A stretch of DNA of 64,000 nucleotides from Veillonella sp. Lineage in GTDB: Bacteria; Bacillota; Negativicutes; Veillonellales; Veillonellaceae. Each line of letters begins with the position of its first letter. Position 1 is the first letter of the stretch. Below the pieces are notes generated by a model that saw only the letters and a program-made list of their open reading frames with translations, did not search any database and was not told the origin of the DNA. The position numbers were made by a program, and so were the translations under genes. This document shows, piece after piece, positions 50,320-58,485 of this stretch. The stretch covers positions 1,312,501-1,376,500 of the forward strand of contig NZ_JBGKFB010000001.1 in the NCBI RefSeq assembly GCF_041333735.1. The letters are read 5' to 3'.

Positions 50320-51685
50320 AAGTACAGAGCCAAAACAGAATAAAAAGAAACGAAGCCGGCGCTCAAAAGGGCCGGCTTTATACAACGAGCAACAAAACTT
50401 AGGTGCTGCAAAGGTTGAAAATGCTAAAACCAGTTCTAATCGTAAACCATTACGAAGGACGAAACGCAAGTCTACGAAGCTTTCAGAAGGCGTAGCTAAG
50501 CAAGCTAGCCATTTGGCTTCCAATATGCGCGAAGCAATGGTTAAAGTCACCAAAATGCGCCGTGTTGAGCGTCGTAATCGTGAAACTGTTGCCATAGCGA
50601 AAACTACACCTGCTATGACATTAAAGCGATTAGTTCGTCCTGAACAAGTAGGCGATTTAATGGGACGATTGAATCGTTCATTGAATTTTGACTTAGGTAT
50701 AGATTTGGGAACTGCCAATATTCTTATCTTTGCTAAAGGGAAAGGGCTTGTCTTAGATGAGCCTGCCTATATTGCGCGGGATGATAAAACTGGAGATATT
50801 CTTGCCTTAGGTGAAGCTGCACGTTCTATGGTTGGGCGTACACCTAAAGGTATATCTGTTATTCGTCCTGTTCAAGCGGGTGTTATCGCAGATTACGATA
50901 TGACCGAATTTATGTTAAAATACTTTATTCGTTCCGTTGTGCCTGCTTCCAGATTGATGAAAACGCGTATTATCGTATGTGTGCCATCTGGAATTACGCC
51001 TGTTGAAAAACGTGCTATTTTAGAGGCTTTACTTAGAACAGGCGCTAAAAAGACTGTTCTTATAGAGGAACCATTAGCAGCCGCTATGGGTACAGGCCTC
51101 AATGATGCTGACCAAGTTGGAGCTATGGTTGTCGATGTAGGTGGCGGTACTACTGATATTGCCGTTCTTTGTGATACTGGCGTTGTAGTGAGTGAATCCC
51201 TTCGCATTGGGGGAGATTCCTTCAATGAATCTATTATTCGCTATATACGTCGTAAGAAGAGACTTGTTATTGGACCTTTAACAGCAGAAAAGATAAAGAT
51301 TTCTGTTGGTACCGTAGATCGACGAGCTAAAGAACGAACTATAGAGGTTAGAGGGCGTGATGCTAGCTCTGGACTGCCTAAGATGGTTGCTGTTAATTCC
51401 TTAGAAATTCAACGTGCCTTAGAGGCGCAAGTGATGAATATTCTAGAAGGCATTAAATCGATTTTAGAAAAAACGCCTCCAGAACTTGTAGCAGCCATTA
51501 ATGATCATGGTATTATTCTGACAGGTGGCGGTGCTCTCATCGATGGTTTAGATCGTGTTATTACACGTTCTGTTGGTATTGCATCTTATTTGGTAGACTC
51601 TCCGCGATATGCTGTTATCAAAGGGGTTGCAAAAGCTCTTGATGAAATGTCACAATTGCGTGATACATTGGATGAATTACAATAA
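50291..51685 (+). CDS. mreB: MreB/Mbl-family actin homologue with a long basic N-terminal extension
   Basis: 464 aa if read from GTG 50291 (TTG 50300 or 50309 are alternatives); usual MreB length is about 335-345. The actin-like core starts near residue 134: LGIDLGTANILIF (phosphate 1), VDVGGGTTDIAVL (phosphate 2) and LTGGGALIDGLDRVI (adenosine). The first 130 residues are very rich in Lys and Arg with no recognised domain. An 8-bp GCCGGC-type hairpin inside this extension (50353-50378) could be a murA terminator, so a shorter product from ATG 50525, 50619 or 50663 is possible, though none has a good ribosome site. No mreC or mreD follows. Confidence 0.85.
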   Translation: MLILFGLTNKSTEPKQNKKKRSRRSKGPALYNEQQNLGAAKVENAKTSSNRKPLRRTKRKSTKLSEGVAKQASHLASNMREAMVKVTKMRRVERRNRETVAIAKTTPAMTLKRLVRPEQVGDLMGRLNRSLNFDLGIDLGTANILIFAKGKGLVLDEPAYIARDDKTGDILALGEAARSMVGRTPKGISVIRPVQAGVIADYDMTEFMLKYFIRSVVPASRLMKTRIIVCVPSGITPVEKRAILEALLRTGAKKTVLIEEPLAAAMGTGLNDADQVGAMVVDVGGGTTDIAVLCDTGVVVSESLRIGGDSFNESIIRYIRRKKRLVIGPLTAEKIKISVGTVDRRAKERTIEVRGRDASSGLPKMVAVNSLEIQRALEAQVMNILEGIKSILEKTPPELVAAINDHGIILTGGGALIDGLDRVITRSVGIASYLVDSPRYAVIKGVAKALDEMSQLRDTLDELQ

Positions 51686-51715
51686 AATATTTCATTGAAA
51701 TAATGTAAAATTTGG

Positions 51716-51782
51716 AGAAGTTACTATTTATAGATAGGCCATTGAAAAATGGAATGACCGTAGATAGTAACTTCTTTTTTAG
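51716..51782 (+). terminator. Terminator after the mreB-like gene
   Basis: GAAGTTACTAT (51717-51727) pairs with ATAGTAACTTC (51764-51774) around a 36-nt loop, then TTTTTT. Confidence 0.8.
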
Positions 51783-51792
51783 TGCATCCTTT

Positions 51793-51821
51793 TTGTAATT
51801 TTCATCTATATGATGTATACT
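51793..51821 (+). promoter_or_regulatory. Promoter of the AMIN-domain gene
   Basis: TTGTAA (51793-51798), 17 bp, TATACT (51816-51821). Confidence 0.6.
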
Positions 51822-51900
51822 ATAGTAAAAGTATATTGCATAAAATTGATGTATGAATATAAATTTATCAATATGGGTTGTCGCTATAGAGGAATTGTAA

Positions 51901-53244
51901 ATGAAACGATATTTATATATGACTTTTGCTGTGTTAGGCTTTCTAGGCAGTACAATACCTTATGCGGAAGCTGGAAATTTAACCGGCGTACGTGTATCTA
52001 ATCACGAAGGTACAAGTCGAATCGTATTAGATGTGTCTGAAATGCCTGTATCTTGGACTAAATCTTATAATGAGTCCACACATGCTCTTACCCTTAACCT
52101 AGGTGGTACCACAAATGGATTGACTGGACCTGTAGCTCAAAATAACACGAAAACAGGTGTTTTAAAAGGTATTGGTTTGCAACCTGTTAATGGCGCTTTA
52201 CAAGTAACATTGACGGCTAATAAGGATGTACAACACCATGAGTTTACATTGGAAAAGCCATCGCGTATTGTAGTGGATTTATTTTCTAGCTATGCTCAAC
52301 AAACAACAAAAGATGTAAATAAATCCGTTACGTATAGCAAGATTAATAACACTGTAGCAGAAGGTAAGATTCAAGCCTTTGCGTTATCTGTTGATAATGA
52401 TTCACCTATGGTAGTAGCCCATGTTCCAGAAGGAAAAACCTTATCATCTGTGATTCAATCACATACTGCCATCATTGGAGCAAAGGTAAAGGGCGGAAGT
52501 TTTGATCGTCCTTATTCAGTAGCTAGTGATGGAACGATTGATTTAGAGCGTATTTCTAATCGTGGCACCTTGCGATATACACCAAATCGGGGATATTTTA
52601 TTGAGGAAAAGAGACCATTATTACAAGCTAAAACACAAAAAGATAGCTTCCTAATTACATCTGTTAATACAGGACGTAAAGAAAATGCCTTGACCCTATA
52701 TACATCAGCTTATGGGCCTTCTACAAAAACTAATGATTTCGGCTATGAAGTGACGGTAGCCAATGGCAAGGTTGTTAGTGGTCAAAAAGGAAATTCTAAA
52801 ATTGGAGAAAACCAATATGTATTATCTGGGCATGGAGAATCAAGAGATGCACTGCGTAAATTAAAAGTGGGCACACCGATTACGATTCAAAATAGACCGG
52901 AGTTAGCACAAGTTAGCACCACTGGTGGTGCAGCGCTACAAGCGGGTACTATGGTATTGAAGAATGGCAATTATGTAGGTGCTGATGGGACCCATAATAA
53001 AGCTCGTAGTTTCATAGGAACTACAAAAGATCATAATTTAGTGGTCCTCACTGTTGATAAAGCAGGCCTTCAATCTGTAGGGGTCACACAACAAGAAGGG
53101 GCCAAACTGTTATCTAATCTAGGTGTCGTAGATGGTGCTGAATTATCAAATCAAGGTAGCGTTGATTTAGTGGTTAATGATACGTACGTACATAAAGCTA
53201 CTCCAAATCCTACGACCTATGAGGATATTGTAATTATAAAATGA
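51901..53244 (+). CDS. Exported AMIN-domain protein with a phosphodiester glycosidase-like C-terminus
   Basis: 447 aa. A signal peptide ends near YAEA (residue 24). Residues about 25-130 match an AMIN domain (TGVRVSNHEGTSRIVLDVS ... PSRIVVDLF), which localises proteins to peptidoglycan or the septum. The C-terminal part resembles the NAGPA/phosphodiester glycosidase domain: the RSFIGTTKDHNLVVLTVD strand pair and the GVTQQEGAKLLSNLGVVDGAEL helix. The usual DGGGS motif reads SNQGS here, so activity is doubtful. It lies at the left edge of the envelope gene cluster with its own promoter. The domain calls are by eye and the C-terminal one is the weaker. Confidence 0.75.
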   Translation: MKRYLYMTFAVLGFLGSTIPYAEAGNLTGVRVSNHEGTSRIVLDVSEMPVSWTKSYNESTHALTLNLGGTTNGLTGPVAQNNTKTGVLKGIGLQPVNGALQVTLTANKDVQHHEFTLEKPSRIVVDLFSSYAQQTTKDVNKSVTYSKINNTVAEGKIQAFALSVDNDSPMVVAHVPEGKTLSSVIQSHTAIIGAKVKGGSFDRPYSVASDGTIDLERISNRGTLRYTPNRGYFIEEKRPLLQAKTQKDSFLITSVNTGRKENALTLYTSAYGPSTKTNDFGYEVTVANGKVVSGQKGNSKIGENQYVLSGHGESRDALRKLKVGTPITIQNRPELAQVSTTGGAALQAGTMVLKNGNYVGADGTHNKARSFIGTTKDHNLVVLTVDKAGLQSVGVTQQEGAKLLSNLGVVDGAELSNQGSVDLVVNDTYVHKATPNPTTYEDIVIIK

Positions 53245-53265
53245 ATTCGTTGCATACAATTTTGT

Positions 53266-53294
53266 TTGAAATATTAGTAATAATTTAGTATACT
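53266..53294 (+). promoter_or_regulatory. Promoter of the lipoyl-like/S55/mla/tolC operon
   Basis: TTGAAA (53266-53271), 17 bp, TATACT (53289-53294). No terminator was seen between here and tolC, so one transcript of about 6.7 kb is plausible. Confidence 0.65.
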
Positions 53295-53332
53295 ATAAAT
53301 ACATAACTAATTTTGTAAAAGGAGGGATCGTT

Positions 53333-53617
53333 ATGAAAAGAGTAGTGTTGGCCTTAGCTGCTTTAGGCATTTTAAGTGTTAGCTCTGTAATGGCGGCCCC
53401 TGTATCATACCAAAGTGTATTAACAGGTAAAGTTGCTTCTACAGTTTCTGTTGGCTCTGCTGTAACAGAAGGTCAAACATTGGTAACTGTAGAGACATTG
53501 GCTGGCCCTATGGCTGCTGCTAAATCTACTGTAACTGGTACTGTAACGGCGGTTAATGTTACAGTGGGTTCAGACGTTTCTCGTGATCAAATCGTTGTCA
53601 CAGTAGAAAGTAAATAA
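53333..53617 (+). CDS. Small exported lipoyl/biotinyl-like domain protein
   Basis: 94 aa. A signal peptide ends near VMA (residue 21-22). The remaining 72 residues form one beta-sandwich hammerhead domain of the biotinyl/lipoyl type: VLTGKVASTVSVGSAVTEGQTLVTVETL, then a symmetrical second half STVTGTVTAVNVTVGSDVSRDQIVVTVES. The exposed turn that holds the modified Lys in true biotin or lipoate carriers (E-x-M-K-M) reads LAGPMAAAK, without that motif, so it is likely unmodified. Membrane-fusion adaptors of TolC systems carry this fold, but here it stands alone with no coiled coil. It precedes the S55 gene by 12 nt. GGAGGG before the ATG. Confidence 0.8.
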   Translation: MKRVVLALAALGILSVSSVMAAPVSYQSVLTGKVASTVSVGSAVTEGQTLVTVETLAGPMAAAKSTVTGTVTAVNVTVGSDVSRDQIVVTVESK

Positions 53618-53629
53618 AGGAGAGAAGGA

Positions 53630-55612
53630 ATGAAGTTTTCTCATTCTTGGCGTCGGTATAGAAAAGCGATACTGGCGCTTTTCTTCTGTACTTCACTTAC
53701 AGCTGCACAGGCTGTTGATTTCATGCCTGTCAATGATGTAACTACAGGTATGGAAGGTATTGCAAAAACTGTAATTGTAGGAGATACCATTTCAACCTTT
53801 GATGTAAAGGTACTGGGTGTCATGAAGGATAAGGGGCCATCTGGTCATCTTATTTTGGCAAAGTTCTCTGGTCCTGTTATGGAAAAAACTGGAGGCATTG
53901 CTCATGGCATGAGTGGTAGTCCTGTATATATAAATGGCAAGCTCGTTGGTGCTGTTGCCTATGGATGGGGCTTTGCAGACGGTACAATCGGGATGATTAC
54001 CCCTATTGAAGATATGGTGAAATTATGGAATATTCCATATGAGAAGAATCTATCTAGACCATGGGATGATAAACAATTGATTCCTCTTGGCACACCACTT
54101 ATGGCATATGGCTTTGATGCAGCGTCCATGGATTACTTTAAATCCAAGCTGCCACAATATAAATATGAAACATATGATACAGCTAGTGCTAGTGGTGATG
54201 AAACTGCAAAACCTTTGGAGGCTGGTGGCTCTGTAGCCGCATTATTAGTTGATGGTGACCTAAAACTTGGTGCTATTGGTACTGTTACCTATGTAGATGG
54301 TGAAAAGATTGTTGCCTTTGGTCATCCATTCTTGAAACATGGCTCTTCAAACTACTTTATGCATAATGCAAGTATCTTTACGGTAGTTAAAAGTTATGAT
54401 GCTGCTTTCAAATTAGGCTCTATGGGCAAAGAAGTAGGCTCAGTAACTGAAGATAGAGGTGCTGGTATTGCTGGCGTATCTGGAGTGATCTCTCCAGGCA
54501 TTCCTATGCGCTTCCATTTGAAAGACCTTGATATGGGGCGTGATAAGACTAGCTCTGTTAAGGTCATTGAAGATAGTGAAATGACACCGACCTTAGCGGC
54601 TACATCTCTATATAATATGTTGAATAAAACATTAGATCGTAGTGGCGCTGGTACAGCTACAATTTCTTATACTATTACTCCAAGAGGTAAAGAACATAAA
54701 CCATTGACACGAACTAATATGTTCTATAGTTCTGACTCTATCTCAGAGAAGGCTGTTGATGAGTTCTACAATGTTATCGATGTTCTTATGAATAACCGAT
54801 TCATTAATTATGAAATCTCTGATATCTCTGTAGAAACTGAAGTAACACAAGATAAGAAAACTGCGAAGCTTATTGATGCGTCTGCATCTTCTACCATTGT
54901 TTCTCCTGGGGATACAATCGTTGTAGATGTAACGTTGGAGCCATTCCGCGGGGAGAAGGTTGTTAAACAAATCTTCTTTAAAGTTCCTGAAAATCAAGCT
55001 GTTGGTCAGTATACCTTAGAGGTGCGTGGGGGCGGTGAAATCCCATTACCTTATGTATTAGAAAAACAAAAATACAATTTAACTGATGAAATCTTACGTC
55101 GATTAAAAGTTCATAAAGATTTTGATGAGCTTTATGATGAAATTCAAAAGACTGATACGAATAATCAAATCGTTGTAGAGTTTTTAGAAGATGGCATTAG
55201 CCTTGTTGATGAAGATGGTTCCAAATCTGTTAAAAAAGCGAAACTTAAAGATGTAGAATCAAAACCTACGCCAGGGGATGTAAAGAAAAAAACTGGTCAA
55301 GAAGATTTGAGTTCCAATAAGGATGATGACAATCAAATCGAAAAGACTGCTGTTGATACAGAGTACATCGTTCAAGGTGATGGTCAATTTACAATTCATG
55401 TTATGAAGCCAGCTGATCGTGATAAAGCACTAGCTAAACGCGTAAAAGAAGCTAAAAATCAAATCAAGATGGAACATAAATTAGAGTTGGAAGACCAATC
55501 AAAAAAGGATAAATCCAGTAAAAAAGATGTGAAAAAGTCTGATAAAAAAGACACAAAAACACCTGAGAAAAAGGATGAATCTAAAGTAAATGATACTAAT
55601 TCAGCTGAGTAA
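53630..55612 (+). CDS. Exported SpoIVB-like S55-family protein
   Basis: 660 aa. A signal peptide ends near AQA (residue 28). The S55 region shows GGIAHGMSGSPVYINGKL (candidate nucleophile Ser95 or Ser97) and, about 130 residues later, VAFGHPFLKHG (candidate His). A long middle region follows, then a C-terminal tail from about residue 540 that is almost all Lys, Asp, Glu and Ser. SpoIVB itself is a sporulation protease, but non-spore-forming diderms carry relatives like this one of unknown role. It lies between the lipoyl-like gene and mlaE, so an envelope function is likely. Proteolytic activity is unproven. Confidence 0.82.
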   Translation: MKFSHSWRRYRKAILALFFCTSLTAAQAVDFMPVNDVTTGMEGIAKTVIVGDTISTFDVKVLGVMKDKGPSGHLILAKFSGPVMEKTGGIAHGMSGSPVYINGKLVGAVAYGWGFADGTIGMITPIEDMVKLWNIPYEKNLSRPWDDKQLIPLGTPLMAYGFDAASMDYFKSKLPQYKYETYDTASASGDETAKPLEAGGSVAALLVDGDLKLGAIGTVTYVDGEKIVAFGHPFLKHGSSNYFMHNASIFTVVKSYDAAFKLGSMGKEVGSVTEDRGAGIAGVSGVISPGIPMRFHLKDLDMGRDKTSSVKVIEDSEMTPTLAATSLYNMLNKTLDRSGAGTATISYTITPRGKEHKPLTRTNMFYSSDSISEKAVDEFYNVIDVLMNNRFINYEISDISVETEVTQDKKTAKLIDASASSTIVSPGDTIVVDVTLEPFRGEKVVKQIFFKVPENQAVGQYTLEVRGGGEIPLPYVLEKQKYNLTDEILRRLKVHKDFDELYDEIQKTDTNNQIVVEFLEDGISLVDEDGSKSVKKAKLKDVESKPTPGDVKKKTGQEDLSSNKDDDNQIEKTAVDTEYIVQGDGQFTIHVMKPADRDKALAKRVKEAKNQIKMEHKLELEDQSKKDKSSKKDVKKSDKKDTKTPEKKDESKVNDTNSAE

Positions 55613-55643
55613 GCTGAAAATGTAAGGGGAAAGGGCTAGACTG

Positions 55644-56405
55644 TTGAATTGGCTTGAATCGATAGGTCGTGTTGTAATACATGGCCTATCACAGATGGGT
55701 AGTGCTACATTATTAGTGTGGCAAACAATAAAACAACTGAAAATGATTAATCTGTGGCATGTATTCCAGCAGATGGCTCACCTAGGTGTAGATTCATTGC
55801 CGATTATTAGCTTAACGCTACTATTTGCAGGGGCGGTTATGACCTTACAGATTACAGATGTATTAATTACATATGGTGCACAAAGCACCGTAGGTGGTCT
55901 TATGGCTGTTGCTATGGGACGTGAATTAGGTCCCATCTTGGTAGGGGTAGTACTAGCTGGCCGTGTTGGCGCTGCCATCACGGCTGAAATCGGTACAATG
56001 AAGGTAACCGAACAAATCGATGCGCTTCGTGTTATGGCTGTCGATCCTATAGGTTATCTTGTGGTACCTCGTGTAGTAGCATGTATGATTATGGTGCCAA
56101 TTTTGGCATTTTATGGTGTTGTGATTGGGATTGCGGGCGGCTACTTTGTAGCTACCGCTATCAAAGGGTTAGCACCAAGTACCTATTTAGATTCTATTCA
56201 AATGTTTTCTACCATTTCAGACTTCACACTTGGGCTAATTAAGTCCAGTGTATTTGGTGCTGTTATTGCATTGGTAGGGGCCTATAAGGGAATGGAAACT
56301 AAAATGGGCGCAGAAGCTGTAGGCTTCTCCACAACTAGTTCTGTTGTAACTAGTATTATTTTAGTATTTGTATTAAATTACTTTTTATCTACCTTGTTAT
56401 ATTAG
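55644..56405 (+). CDS. mlaE: Lipid-transport ABC permease MlaE
   Basis: 253 aa, TTG start after AAGGGG. About five to six membrane helices with the family core GAVMTLQITDVLITYG, ELGPILVGVVLAGRVGAAITAEIGTMKVTEQIDAL and the C-terminal GAEAVGFSTTSSVV. It forms the membrane part of the MCE lipid transporter with MlaF and MlaD. MlaB, MlaC and MlaA genes are not adjacent. Confidence 0.93.
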   Translation: MNWLESIGRVVIHGLSQMGSATLLVWQTIKQLKMINLWHVFQQMAHLGVDSLPIISLTLLFAGAVMTLQITDVLITYGAQSTVGGLMAVAMGRELGPILVGVVLAGRVGAAITAEIGTMKVTEQIDALRVMAVDPIGYLVVPRVVACMIMVPILAFYGVVIGIAGGYFVATAIKGLAPSTYLDSIQMFSTISDFTLGLIKSSVFGAVIALVGAYKGMETKMGAEAVGFSTTSSVVTSIILVFVLNYFLSTLLY

Positions 56406-56425
56406 TAGATACGCTAGAGGGATTT

Positions 56426-57184
56426 ATGATAGAACTACGCGATGTTGTAGTTGCCTATGAGTCACGTGTGATTTTAGACTCTATTAATCTCACCATTGAT
56501 GATGGGGAGACGTTAGTCATATTAGGTGGTAGTGGCAGTGGTAAAAGTACCTTGCTTCGATTATTAATTGGCTTACAGCGCCCTACATCAGGACAGATTA
56601 TTGTAGATGGCACAGATATTACAACATTATCTGAAGATGAATTTAATACAGTACGAAGAAAAATGGGGATGGTATTCCAATACTCTGCTCTGTTTGATTC
56701 TATGTCGGTAGGCGAAAATGTGGCCTTTGGTTTGCGTCAACATACGGACTTGGGGGATGATGAGATACGACGTATTGTAGCAGAGCGACTAGATTGGGTC
56801 GGTTTGAAAGGGTATGAATCCTATATGCCTAACGAATTGTCTGGCGGTATGAAAAAGCGCGTTAGCTTAGCTCGCGCCATAGCGCTAGATCCAAGCTTAA
56901 TCCTCTATGATGAACCTTCATCCGGCTTGGATCCTATTACATCTGGTACGATTAGTATGCTAATTAAGGGAATGCAACAACGGCTTGGTTGTACTTCTAT
57001 CGTAGTAACGCATGATATGCAATCCGCGTTTTATGTGGCAGATCGCATAGCTTTACTTGATAAGGGGAAATTTGTGGAAATTTCTGATACAATAGACTTT
57101 AAGAATTCTACAAATAAAAAGGTACAACAGTTTATTCATGGTGAAGCAGAACCAATTAATGTATCTGCGATGGGAGATGTATAA
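56426..57184 (+). CDS. mlaF: Lipid-transport ABC ATPase MlaF
   Basis: 252 aa. Walker A GGSGSGKST, Q-loop VFQYSALFDSMSV (typical of MlaF), signature LSGGMKKRVSLARA, Walker B LILYDEPSSGLDP and the H-loop VVTHDM. It powers phospholipid movement through MlaE. Coupled to mlaD by a TAATG-type overlap. Confidence 0.94.
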   Translation: MIELRDVVVAYESRVILDSINLTIDDGETLVILGGSGSGKSTLLRLLIGLQRPTSGQIIVDGTDITTLSEDEFNTVRRKMGMVFQYSALFDSMSVGENVAFGLRQHTDLGDDEIRRIVAERLDWVGLKGYESYMPNELSGGMKKRVSLARAIALDPSLILYDEPSSGLDPITSGTISMLIKGMQQRLGCTSIVVTHDMQSAFYVADRIALLDKGKFVEISDTIDFKNSTNKKVQQFIHGEAEPINVSAMGDV

Positions 57185-58443
57185 TGAAGTGGACGACGGA
57201 GGCCAAGGTAGGGGCTTTCACAATAATAGGTATAGCTCTATTTATTGCGGGAATACTTTTTGTAGGCCGCATTGATATATGGGCTAAGCCACAAATGACG
57301 ATTACTGGCGATTTTGCTCAAGTTAATGGCCTAAAAAATGGCAATCAAGTTAAATATTCAGGTGTGGCCATCGGTAATGTCTCTGATATCGAGATTACAC
57401 CGCATGGTGTTGTAGTAAAAATGAAGCTTGATGAAAAAACACAAATCCCAAGTGATTCTACATTTACATTGGGATCAGATGGTTTTTTAGGCGATAAATT
57501 TATTCAAATTTCACCAGGTCAATCTAAGGTATTTTTACAAGATGGTGACTCTGTTAAGGGCGAAGGTGCAGACGCTATGGATAAAGCGATGCAAAGCGCT
57601 CAAAAATTAATGGATGGCACCGAAAAAATGTTGCAATCTATCAATAATATTATTGGTGATCCAGTAACGCAAAATGCACTTAAACATTCATTGCAATCTA
57701 CTGCGACGATGGCTGATAATGCTGTAGCGATTACACAAAATATGGCTGATGTAACGGCACAGCTAAATCAAGCTGCTCAACAATTTAATGCAGATGGTAA
57801 TGCAGGCAATGATATGCGTGCTATTTTGACTAACTTAAAACAAACTACGGATCGTGTAGATAATATGGCTCGTTCTATGGAGTCTACTGTAACTGATCCT
57901 AAAGCACAGGAAAATATTAAGGAAACATTACATAATACGGCACAAATTTCGGCTCGCATCAACAAATTGATGGGTGGTAAAGCATATCAAACTGATGCAA
58001 GTGGAAATGTAGTAGATGGAAATAATGTTGAAAAAAAGTCATCTACTAAAGTTGAGCCTTCTGTAGATTTGTTATATAACACAACAGATGATGAATTCCG
58101 CATCAATGGTCGCGTTCGTGCTTATAATGATAAAGGTATGGCTGAGCTTGGCCTTTCCAATATCGGTGATGGCACTAAATTCGATTTAAATGCAGGTCGA
58201 TTCGTTAGCTCTAAATGGCTAGTACGTGGCGGTATTTTTGAAAGTGAATTAGGACTTGGCGTTGACTATAATTTACGTGGTCCTGTTTCATTATCCGCAG
58301 CGGTATATGACCTTAACAATCGTAAATATCGTATTCGTAGTGACATACGTTTACATAAAGATACTTATGGGGTTATTCAAATGACCAGACCGTTCGGTTC
58401 CACGAATGGTGGTACCTACTTTGGTATCAAACAAGTATTTTAA
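57184..58443 (+). CDS. mlaD: MCE protein MlaD with a C-terminal outer-membrane beta-barrel
   Basis: 419 aa, more than twice the length of E. coli MlaD. One membrane helix (about 9-28), one MCE domain (about 37-115, ITGDFAQVNGLKNGNQVKYSGV), a long helical stretch rich in Gln, Asn and Ala (about 125-265), then a region of alternating hydrophobic strands from about 288 to the end. It ends in Phe (YFGIKQVF), the aromatic terminus of outer-membrane barrels. Such a chain could bridge both membranes alone, which would explain why MlaA and MlaC are missing. Work on Veillonella parvula has described this architecture. Confidence 0.92.
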   Translation: MKWTTEAKVGAFTIIGIALFIAGILFVGRIDIWAKPQMTITGDFAQVNGLKNGNQVKYSGVAIGNVSDIEITPHGVVVKMKLDEKTQIPSDSTFTLGSDGFLGDKFIQISPGQSKVFLQDGDSVKGEGADAMDKAMQSAQKLMDGTEKMLQSINNIIGDPVTQNALKHSLQSTATMADNAVAITQNMADVTAQLNQAAQQFNADGNAGNDMRAILTNLKQTTDRVDNMARSMESTVTDPKAQENIKETLHNTAQISARINKLMGGKAYQTDASGNVVDGNNVEKKSSTKVEPSVDLLYNTTDDEFRINGRVRAYNDKGMAELGLSNIGDGTKFDLNAGRFVSSKWLVRGGIFESELGLGVDYNLRGPVSLSAAVYDLNNRKYRIRSDIRLHKDTYGVIQMTRPFGSTNGGTYFGIKQVF

Positions 58444-58485
58444 AGACTAATACATTCACTTTAGGTGAGTATGGAGGTACATATT

